From Candidatus Zixiibacteriota bacterium (lineage in GTDB: Bacteria; Zixibacteria; MSB-5A5; GN15; FEB-12), in the NCBI GenBank assembly GCA_003641415.1, contig QNAG01000156.1, positions 1 through 6,453 on the forward strand: DNA of 6,453 nt, given 5' to 3'. Below are positions 1 through 5,872 of this stretch, one piece after another. Both the position numbers and the translations under genes were made by a program. How positions within the stretch are numbered: the stretch's first letter is position 1; each line of letters begins with the position of its first letter. The notes under the pieces were generated by a model that was given only the letters and a program-made list of their open reading frames with translations, did no database searches and was not told where the DNA came from.

Positions 1-24
1 GAAAGGAGGTGAGGACCTGTGTAA
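1..24 (+). promoter_or_regulatory. Strong Shine-Dalgarno-like sequence at the window edge
   Basis: Bases 2-12 (AAAGGAGGTGA) are nearly a full complement of the usual 3' end of 16S rRNA, much stronger than any other ribosome binding site in the window. Bases 7-10 (AGGT) and 15-18 (ACCT) could pair across GAGG and partly hide it. Downstream, a GTG at 19-21 is followed at once by TAA, and a GTG at 9-11 opens a 20-codon basic frame ending at 71. Either could be a leader peptide. Equally, the frame ending at 71 could be the tail of a gene lying to the left. The sequence is clear but its role is not. Confidence 0.3.
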
Positions 25-59
25 GAGAAAAAGCTAAGAAAAACCATTACAAAAAAGTT

Positions 60-96
60 TCTTTTGAGTAACAAACCGTAATGTTTCATCAAAAGA
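60..96 (+). repeat. 8-bp inverted repeat in the leader of the secreted-protein gene
   Basis: TCTTTTGA at 60-67 is perfectly complementary to TCAAAAGA at 89-96, with 21 bases between. It lies in an A-rich untranslated leader about 35 bases ahead of the start codon. It could form a weak hairpin in the mRNA or be a protein site. A match of this length can also arise by chance in such a biased stretch. I found no convincing -35/-10 pair in 1-126. Confidence 0.2.
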
Positions 97-115
97 GTAA
101 GGTGAAAAAAACGAT

Positions 116-122
116 AAAGGAG
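116..122 (+). promoter_or_regulatory. Ribosome binding site that decides the start of the secreted protein
   Basis: AAAGGAG lies 7 bases ahead of the ATG at 130 but only 4 bases ahead of the in-frame GTG at 127. The spacing favours ATG 130, so the protein most likely begins MSKIGK rather than with an extra Met. Confidence 0.7.
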
Positions 123-129
123 ATTTGTG

Positions 130-1167
130 ATGTCAAAAATAGGGAAAGTAATTGGCTTGGCGTTATTATTCGCCGCTTTTCTTGGCGTCGTCGCACCCGG
201 ACATGCAAGTCCACCGCGCGGTGACGTCTTCTCATACGAATTGAAACCAACCGAGCGTCCCCGCAGCGCCGGTCCGGTGGATATGGCGTTCAGCTTTGCT
301 CCCTTGGGGCGCTTCTGCGAAGGTTGCAGCGAACTGCGGGTCACGGTAATTACCGATGGTGGTTTGGAGTTTCTGGGTGAAAATAGTTGGACAGTTCAAG
401 CTGACAAAGACCACCCATATTCTACCATTCTGCACGTCAATGTTCCGCGGGATGACACCTGCAGTCTGAATGTTAGAATGCAATGTTGCCACATCAAGCA
501 GACTACCGGTTGCTATTTTGTGACCGTCGGAGACAGTATTGAATACTGGACCGGTAACCCACGGGGTTATCATCCTTCCCCTCCCTCATCCAAAACCAAT
601 CATCCCATTCGCGATACTCTGACGGAGGAACATCTTCAAACTGAATATGAGATTGAGATGGACTTGAGTGACCCCACCCACCTGAGAATTGCCGAGAGAA
701 TACTTGGACCACTACCTGATTCCAGCATATACGACCGCCGACGTGGTTATTATAGACTGTGGATCAGCTTGAGGAACATCATCAAACTAGCCGACCAACA
801 GCTTAGAATCGAATTTGCAACTCCACCGCCATGGGATCACAGATATCGGCCTTCCAAAGATAGCGTTCCGCAACTTCCACCAAAGGACTCAGCAAAACCG
901 CAGGGGGGATTGGACAGCAAGCTTATTCCGAATTCACCCGATGGCATTTCATTGGATTACGTAGATGGTTTATCGCCATCAGGAGAATTACAGGCCGATC
1001 GAGAAATCACCTTTTGCTTACGTTTGAACAATAACACTTCGGACTACATCATAGGCTCCACGAACGGCTTTCGTGTCTACTCTCCCGATGGTGCACAGTG
1101 GGAACAAATAACCTATGACACTGCTGCTGCCACCAAAATCGAAACCTCTGCAGTTTCGATACAATAA
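130..1167 (+). CDS. Exported protein of unknown function, apparently cut short at the C terminus
   Basis: I do not recognise a named family. The 345-residue product starts with a classical Sec signal peptide: Lys at 3 and 6, a hydrophobic core at about 7-22, and a likely signal peptidase I site after Ala26 (GHA/SPP). There is no lipobox Cys, so it should be released into the periplasm or outside, not lipid-anchored. Residues about 50-145 look beta-rich and hold a FCEGC motif (Cys63, Cys66) plus Cys111, a Cys119-Cys120 pair and Cys128, suggesting disulfides or a metal site. A charged segment at about 160-230 and a Pro-rich linker at about 231-268 follow. The last part (about 268-345; DYVDG, CLRLNNNT, NGFRVYSPDGAQW) resembles the opening of a beta-sandwich domain that I associate with secreted proteins of Zixibacteria-like genomes, where it normally continues further. 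Here it stops soon after the YSPDG turn. The gene stands alone, 83 bases before the glm genes, and is probably not part of their pathway. Confidence 0.75.
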   Translation: MSKIGKVIGLALLFAAFLGVVAPGHASPPRGDVFSYELKPTERPRSAGPVDMAFSFAPLGRFCEGCSELRVTVITDGGLEFLGENSWTVQADKDHPYSTILHVNVPRDDTCSLNVRMQCCHIKQTTGCYFVTVGDSIEYWTGNPRGYHPSPPSSKTNHPIRDTLTEEHLQTEYEIEMDLSDPTHLRIAERILGPLPDSSIYDRRRGYYRLWISLRNIIKLADQQLRIEFATPPPWDHRYRPSKDSVPQLPPKDSAKPQGGLDSKLIPNSPDGISLDYVDGLSPSGELQADREITFCLRLNNNTSDYIIGSTNGFRVYSPDGAQWEQITYDTAAATKIETSAVSIQ

Positions 1168-1199
1168 TCTTTTCTATTTTTTGTGAAGAAAAAAATAAT

Positions 1200-1240
1200 T
1201 ATACTTCCAACAGAAGAATATCTCGTTAGTTTTATAAGGA
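1200..1240 (+). promoter_or_regulatory. Possible -10 box and ribosome binding site ahead of the glm genes
   Basis: TATACT at 1200-1205 matches five of six bases of a sigma-70-type -10 box, but no good -35 sits 16-18 bases upstream, only a T run. AAGGA at 1236-1240, ten bases before the ATG at 1251, is a credible ribosome binding site. The 83-base gap is very AT-rich, so the -10 match is weak evidence. Confidence 0.3.
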
Positions 1241-1250
1241 TATAAATCGT

Positions 1251-2609
1251 ATGCCCAAAAAGACATTGGTTAAATCTACATCAGGAATACGTGGAATCAT
1301 TGGTCAGGGGTTTGACCCGATACTGGCAACACAGTATGGAGCAGCGTTTGGAACGCTGTTGAAGAAGGGCAAGGTAGTTATTGGACGTGACAGTCGGCCT
1401 TCAGGTGATATGATTATGAAAGCAGTAATTGCCGGTCTGCTGTCAGTAGGTCGCGATGTGATCGAGATAGGCATCGTCCCGACACCGACGGTTGAAATAG
1501 CGGTCAAACATCTCAAAGCCGCAGGAGGAATGTGCATTACCGCTTCTCACAATCCAGCTCAGTGGAACGCCCTGAAGTTTTTCAATCGGAAGGGAGAATT
1601 CATCACGCCCGCTGAGTACAAGCAACTTGACAAGATTTTCACCTCTCAGCGATTCTACTACCAACAGCATAAACAACTGGGCAAACTTGTTTATCAGTCA
1701 GACTGGGTGGAGAAACATATCCGCAAGACATTGGCTATGAAAGTGGTCAACTCGCGGGGCATCAAGCGCCGCCGTTTCAAAATCGTAGTTGACGCTATTA
1801 ACGGCGCCGGTAGTGCGGCGCTTCCGCTCCTGCTACGTAAACTGGGAACGACAGTGGTTGAACTCAATTGCAATGGCGACGGTAAATTCGTCCACGAGCC
1901 GGAACCTATCCCTGCCAATCTGGGTCAACTTGCCCGAGCAGTGCGTCGATACAAGGCTGACCTGGGGATGGCGTGTGATCCTGATGCCGACCGTCTGGCG
2001 CTGGTAGATGAAAACGGTCGACCAATTGGCGAGGAACTTACACTGGCTATAGCTGTTAAAGAGGTCTTGAAAAAGCGTCGAGGGACAACGGTAATCAACC
2101 TGTCAACATCGAGAGTCACTGCTGATGTTGCCCGGGAGGCTGGTTCACGTGTACTGTTTTCAAAAGTCGGTGAGGCTAATGTCGTGCAGACCATGCATCG
2201 TGCAAAGGCTGTTATTGGGGGTGAAGGTAATGGCGGTGTAATTTATCCTGCTTTCCATTCCGGTCGTGATTCTTTGATTGGTGCGGCGCTGGTTTTGAGC
2301 TGTTTATCTGAAGAGAAAATGAGTCTCTCAGAACTGGTTGCAACTTTGCCGATGTACTATACTATAAAGTCTAAAGCCTCGCTTCCGGGTGATTTCAAAA
2401 ACAGGTTAGCGAGATTTGAGAAGGAAGCGATCGAATTATTGGGGATAAGTAGAATTGACCGGCGCGATGGTCTTCGGTTTGATTTTGCCGATGGTTGGGC
2501 GCAGGTTCGATCTTCCAACACGGAACCGATCTTTCGGTTGATAGTGGAAACAAACAATTTGAAACGTACTGCGCTACTGACACGACAGATTATAAAGTAC
2601 TTCAAATAG
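1251..2609 (+). CDS. glmM: Phosphoglucosamine mutase, archaeal/PMM-like type
   Basis: A 452-residue alpha-D-phosphohexomutase, the usual length for the family. It likely interconverts glucosamine-6-phosphate and glucosamine-1-phosphate in the cytoplasm, on the way to UDP-GlcNAc. All four family signatures are visible: TSGIRG near residues 10-15, the phosphoserine loop TASHNP at 97-102 (Ser99 carries the phosphate), the Mg-binding DPDADR at 243-248 (Asp243, Asp245, Asp247), and the C-terminal phosphate-binding loop RSSNTEP at 420-426. The sugar-recognition loop is GEGNGG (324-329), not the GEQSGH usual in bacterial GlmM, and the C-terminal loop has SNTEP rather than SGTEP. Both are typical of the archaeal GlmM/phosphomannomutase branch, so on sequence alone it could be a phosphomannomutase or phosphoglucomutase. 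The glucosamine assignment rests largely on glmS starting 15 bases after its stop codon, which suggests one transcript. A ribosome binding site at 1236-1240 supports ATG 1251. Confidence 0.85.
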   Translation: MPKKTLVKSTSGIRGIIGQGFDPILATQYGAAFGTLLKKGKVVIGRDSRPSGDMIMKAVIAGLLSVGRDVIEIGIVPTPTVEIAVKHLKAAGGMCITASHNPAQWNALKFFNRKGEFITPAEYKQLDKIFTSQRFYYQQHKQLGKLVYQSDWVEKHIRKTLAMKVVNSRGIKRRRFKIVVDAINGAGSAALPLLLRKLGTTVVELNCNGDGKFVHEPEPIPANLGQLARAVRRYKADLGMACDPDADRLALVDENGRPIGEELTLAIAVKEVLKKRRGTTVINLSTSRVTADVAREAGSRVLFSKVGEANVVQTMHRAKAVIGGEGNGGVIYPAFHSGRDSLIGAALVLSCLSEEKMSLSELVATLPMYYTIKSKASLPGDFKNRLARFEKEAIELLGISRIDRRDGLRFDFADGWAQVRSSNTEPIFRLIVETNNLKRTALLTRQIIKYFK

Positions 2610-2624
2610 TGTAAGGAATAACAA

Positions 2625-4451
2625 ATGTGCGGAATTGTTGGATATATCGGCCCGAAACAGGCTCAGCCTATTCTTATTAATGGGCTCAAGCGGTTGGAGT
2701 ATCGCGGGTATGATTCCTCCGGCATAGCTATGCTAGCGGAAAACGGGTTGATGGTTGCCAAGTCGGCAGGGAAAATTAACCGCCTTGAGGAAACCCTAGG
2801 GAATGCAATCTACGATTGTAATCAGGGTATTGCCCATACTCGCTGGGCTACGCATGGTGAGCCGACACAGTTAAACGCCCATCCGCACACCGACGCCGAG
2901 GGCAAAATAGCGTTGGTACACAACGGAATAATCGAAAACTACCGCACGCTTAAGGAATTCCTCATTAGGAACAATTTTGACATCAAGACCGATACTGACA
3001 CGGAAATTCTGGTACATCTTATCCGTTATCACTGCAAGGGAAATCTCACCGAAGCTGTGCGAGCCGCTCTTAACCAGGTTGAGGGCACTTACGGAATTGC
3101 TGTCATATCAGTGAATCATCCGGGCGAGATAGTAGCAGCACGAATGGGTTCACCGTTGGTGATAGGTAATGGGGAGCACGAGAATCTGGTCGCCTCGGAT
3201 GTGGCTGCGATGCTTGAACACACAAATAAAGTGGTTTACCTTGACGACGGAGAAGTAGCAACTATTACGGCTGAAAACTTTGATATCACCACAATTCAGA
3301 ATATCAAAATCACACCTAAAATCCAGGAAGTATCATGGACACTGGATGAGATCGAAAAGGGAGGCTACGACCACTTTATGCTCAAGGAAATCCATGAGCA
3401 ACCCACAACTTTGCGCAATGGCATTCGTGGTCGTTTGAATTGGGAAGAAGGTATTCCTATTTTGGGAGGACTCAACCTTCAGTATGACGAACTTCGTGAT
3501 ATCAAGCGGATTATTGTAACAGCTTGCGGAACATCATGGCACGCGGCTCTGATCTCAAAGTATTTCATTGAGGAACTGGCACGGGTACCGGTCGTGGTTG
3601 AGTATGCCTCCGAGTTTCGCTATCATGCCCCAATTTTCGATAAGAACAATATCCTGTTGGTCATCAGTCAATCCGGCGAAACGGCTGATACTCTGGCTGC
3701 CATGCAAGAAACTAAAAAACACGGGGTGACAGTACTTGGTTTGGTCAATGTCGTTGGCTCCACGATTGCGCGGGAAACAGATGGCGGTGTTTATCTTCAC
3801 GCTGGTCCGGAGATAGGTGTAGCTTCAACTAAAGCGTTTACATCCCAGGTAATGGTAACCTCGTTATTCGGTACTTTGCTGGCTCGAATGCGTAACCTGT
3901 CGGTCTTGCAGGGACAGGAAATAATTGACAATATGATTAAAATCCCAAGTCAGGTGGAGCAGATTCTCAAGGGTAGTGATCAGATTAGGGAAATAGCCAC
4001 CGAATATTACAAGGCAAACAATTTTCTCTATCTCGGTCGGGGCATCAATTTCCCAGTGGCACTCGAGGGTGCTCTCAAACTCAAGGAAATATCCTACATC
4101 CATGCCGAAGGTTACCCGGCGGCGGAGATGAAACACGGTCCGATTGCTCTTATTGACGAAAACATGCCGGTAGTTGTAATTGCCCTCAAAGATGCAGTAT
4201 ATGATAAGGTTATGTCAAATATCGCTGAAGTACGCGCTCGAAAAGGACGGGTAATTGCTATTGCTACCGAGGGTGACACCGAAATAGCCGGTCGTGTAAA
4301 CCATGTCATATATGTCCCAAAAACCTACCGCTTATTAACACCGTTGTTGTCGGTAATTCCATTACAGTTATTGGCTTACCATATTGCCGTAATGCGCGGT
4401 TGTTCGGTCGATCAGCCGCGTAATCTGGCCAAATCGGTGACGGTGGAGTAG
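2625..4451 (+). CDS. glmS: Glutamine--fructose-6-phosphate aminotransferase (isomerizing)
   Basis: This enzyme makes glucosamine-6-phosphate and glutamate from fructose-6-phosphate and glutamine, the committed step to UDP-GlcNAc. The 608-residue product is full length. The N-terminal Ntn glutaminase domain (about 2-235) begins MCGIVGYIG, so Cys2 becomes the catalytic N-terminal Cys once Met is removed. HTRWATHG (71-78), the oxyanion-hole HNG (99-101) and TDTDTE (122-127) follow. Two SIS sugar-isomerase domains come next. The first carries ACGTSWHAA (300-308), SQSGETADT (348-356) and STKAFTSQ (401-408). The second carries GRGINFPVALEGALKLKE (471-488), the EMKHGP loop (501-506) and the C-terminal QPRNLAKSVTVE, with Lys603 as the conserved active-site Lys. 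AAGGAA at 2613-2618, six bases before ATG, is its ribosome binding site. It forms a unit with the mutase upstream. The 15-base gap leaves no room for a glmS ribozyme, so that control is absent directly ahead of glmS. I see no missing residues. Confidence 0.98.
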   Translation: MCGIVGYIGPKQAQPILINGLKRLEYRGYDSSGIAMLAENGLMVAKSAGKINRLEETLGNAIYDCNQGIAHTRWATHGEPTQLNAHPHTDAEGKIALVHNGIIENYRTLKEFLIRNNFDIKTDTDTEILVHLIRYHCKGNLTEAVRAALNQVEGTYGIAVISVNHPGEIVAARMGSPLVIGNGEHENLVASDVAAMLEHTNKVVYLDDGEVATITAENFDITTIQNIKITPKIQEVSWTLDEIEKGGYDHFMLKEIHEQPTTLRNGIRGRLNWEEGIPILGGLNLQYDELRDIKRIIVTACGTSWHAALISKYFIEELARVPVVVEYASEFRYHAPIFDKNNILLVISQSGETADTLAAMQETKKHGVTVLGLVNVVGSTIARETDGGVYLHAGPEIGVASTKAFTSQVMVTSLFGTLLARMRNLSVLQGQEIIDNMIKIPSQVEQILKGSDQIREIATEYYKANNFLYLGRGINFPVALEGALKLKEISYIHAEGYPAAEMKHGPIALIDENMPVVVIALKDAVYDKVMSNIAEVRARKGRVIAIATEGDTEIAGRVNHVIYVPKTYRLLTPLLSVIPLQLLAYHIAVMRGCSVDQPRNLAKSVTVE

Positions 4452-4456
4452 GTAGC

Positions 4457-4555
4457 TCTGGCTATCTGATATAGCAAAAACGCTTTGTATTCACTTTCCT
4501 TGTTGTTCGCTCAGGTTATTTTCAATCAGTTTAATAATATCTCTATTCTGGCTAT
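4457..4555 (+). repeat. 9-bp direct repeat in the intergenic region before the sphingolipid genes
   Basis: TCTGGCTAT occurs at 4457-4465 and again at 4547-4555, exactly 90 bases apart. The second copy ends 4 bases before a TTGACA -35 candidate, a reasonable place for a regulator site. The first copy overlaps a small perfect hairpin (GCTAT 4461-4465, ATAGC 4471-4475). I estimate that one such 9-bp repeat in 150 bases has a chance of a few percent, so this is suggestive only. Confidence 0.2.
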
Positions 4556-4559
4556 TAAC

Positions 4560-4591
4560 TTGACAATTATGAAAGAATAGGCTTATGTTTA
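4560..4591 (+). promoter_or_regulatory. Candidate promoter for the serine palmitoyltransferase operon
   Basis: A perfect TTGACA (4560-4565) is followed after 18 bases by TATGTT (4584-4589), a four-of-six match to TATAAT. The same stretch, TATGTTTA at 4584-4591, also fits most of the Bacteroidetes -7 element TAnnTTTG, though no TTTG box lies at the matching upstream distance. Either reading puts the transcription start only a few bases before the ATG at 4602. It is the best promoter-like pair in this 150-base gap and implies transcription separate from glmS. Confidence 0.45.
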
Positions 4592-4601
4592 ACAGTCTAT
4601 T

Positions 4602-5861
4602 ATGAGTGATAGTTACGACAATACTGGAGCAGCAACGCCAACTGTGAAGAAAGGCAAGACAACATACACCGACCTTTTTGAGAAATGCCGTACCTACCGC
4701 GACCCGCAGAAGTTCATAGAGCTGGGCATATATCCTTATTTTCATCCCATTCAATCAGCTCCGGGTGATGAAGTAATTATAGACGGCAAAAAGTGTATAA
4801 TGGTCGGTTCCAATAATTACCTCGGGTTGGTTAATCATCCTAAGGTCAAAGAAGCCGCCGTCGAAGCTGCGAGAAAATTTGGGTCGGGGTGCACTGGCTC
4901 TCGCTTTCTCAACGGCACTCTTGATCTTCATATTGAACTTGAGGAACGCCTGGCCCGATTTATGAAACGCCCTCGGGCGTTGGTTTTCTCCACTGGTTTT
5001 CAAACTAATCTGGGCGCCATTTCAACTTTAGCAGGTAAGAATGACGCTATTATAATAGACCGTCAGGTACATGCCAGCATTGTCGATGGAACCCGGCTTT
5101 CCTACGGTAAGGTTTATAAGTACGCTCACAACGACATGGTTGATTTCGAACGGGTTGTCTCCAACGTGCGAGCGAACAACTCCCGTGGAGGAGTGCTGGT
5201 TGTGACCGATGGTGTGTTTTCCATGGAAGGTGATATCGTCGATCTGCCGGCGTTGATCGAAGTCACCGAGCGTTACGATGTACGCGTGCTGGTTGACGAT
5301 GCCCATTCTGTGGGTGTGTTGGGAGAAAGTGGAGCCGGGACGGCTGAACACTTTGGCTTAATCGACAAGGTTGATATTACAATGGGAACGTTCTCCAAAT
5401 CGTTCGAATCCCTGGGTGGATTCATTGTCGGCGATAAAGACGTTATTAACTATGTTAAACATCGTGCCCGGTCGCTGATATTCTCAGCGTCTATACCGCC
5501 GGCTAATGCAGCATCGGTGTTGGCGGCGCTGGATATTATCGAAGCTGAACCGGAACGGCGTGAGCGGGTCTGGAAGAATGCCCGACGCATGCAAAAAGAA
5601 TTCCGCGATTTGGGCTTCAATATTGGTAATACCGATACCCCAATAGTTCCGATTGTAGTCGGTGATGACATAGATGCCTTCACTTTCTGGAAAGAGTTGT
5701 TCGATAACGGCGTGTTTGCTAATCCTGTGATCTCGCCGGCTGTGCCGCCCGGACAGGCAATGATACGAACCTCGTATACAGCCACTCAAACCGATGAGCA
5801 ACTAGACCGTGTAGTAGAAGTTACAGCCCGTATCGGTAAGAAAAAGGGACTTATTCCTTAG
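4602..5861 (+). CDS. spt: Serine palmitoyltransferase (alpha-oxoamine synthase family)
   Basis: A PLP-dependent enzyme predicted to condense L-serine with a long-chain acyl thioester, releasing CO2 and giving 3-ketosphinganine, the first step of sphingolipid synthesis. The 419 residues match soluble bacterial SPTs in length. Visible features: the substrate-entry segment SNNYLGL (70-76), GSGCTGSRFLNGT (94-106), His157 (HAS, stacks on the PLP ring), DGVFSMEGD (203-211), VDDAHS with Asp232 and His235, and the Schiff-base Lys266 in GTFSKS. Arg389 in the C-terminal domain likely binds the serine carboxylate. GTFSKS, followed by SLIFSASIPP (291-300), is the SPT pattern. 2-amino-3-ketobutyrate ligase and 8-amino-7-oxononanoate synthase usually have GTLGKA. 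Overall it looks closest to Bacteroides SPT as I recall it. The first 22 or so residues are a nonconserved extension and ATG 4602 has no Shine-Dalgarno sequence. The next in-frame Met is residue 67, inside the conserved fold, so the start must be at or near 4602. It is followed after 11 bases by an acyltransferase-like gene. Confidence 0.88.
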   Translation: MSDSYDNTGAATPTVKKGKTTYTDLFEKCRTYRDPQKFIELGIYPYFHPIQSAPGDEVIIDGKKCIMVGSNNYLGLVNHPKVKEAAVEAARKFGSGCTGSRFLNGTLDLHIELEERLARFMKRPRALVFSTGFQTNLGAISTLAGKNDAIIIDRQVHASIVDGTRLSYGKVYKYAHNDMVDFERVVSNVRANNSRGGVLVVTDGVFSMEGDIVDLPALIEVTERYDVRVLVDDAHSVGVLGESGAGTAEHFGLIDKVDITMGTFSKSFESLGGFIVGDKDVINYVKHRARSLIFSASIPPANAASVLAALDIIEAEPERRERVWKNARRMQKEFRDLGFNIGNTDTPIVPIVVGDDIDAFTFWKELFDNGVFANPVISPAVPPGQAMIRTSYTATQTDEQLDRVVEVTARIGKKKGLIP

Positions 5862-5872
5862 TTAAGCATCCT

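Noticed and set aside
2..17. Reverse complement of a 16S rRNA 3' end
   Set aside because: The match covers only the Shine-Dalgarno complement. The following bases (GGACCTGTG) do not continue as the 16S end would.
1175..1197. TATTTTTT / AAAAAATA hairpin as a terminator of the secreted-protein gene
   Set aside because: The 8-bp stem is all A-T pairs, has no GC-rich base, and no U run follows it on the + strand. It is likely a by-product of AT-rich DNA.
2610..2624. glmS ribozyme or riboswitch ahead of glmS
   Set aside because: Only 15 bases separate the mutase stop from the glmS start, and they hold the ribosome binding site. The ribozyme needs far more sequence.
3864..4136. Minus-strand open frame of 90 codons inside glmS
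   Set aside because: It is antisense to highly conserved GlmS sequence and has no recognisable motif. The same applies to the other minus-strand frames at 232-573, 1925-2194, 5028-5351 and 5450-5801.
4461..4475. GCTAT-CTGAT-ATAGC hairpin as the glmS terminator
   Set aside because: The stem is only 5 bp and is followed by A residues rather than a T run, so it does not look like an intrinsic terminator for the + strand.
4491..4754. Minus-strand frame covering the intergenic gap before the serine palmitoyltransferase gene
   Set aside because: Its product has no family resemblance, it overlaps the start of a clear gene on the + strand, and I see no convincing ribosome binding site or promoter for it.
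4602..5861. 2-amino-3-ketobutyrate ligase or 8-amino-7-oxononanoate synthase
   Set aside because: These share the fold, but the GTFSKS Lys motif, the SLIFSASIPP segment and the acyltransferase neighbour fit serine palmitoyltransferase better. No biotin or threonine catabolism gene is nearby.
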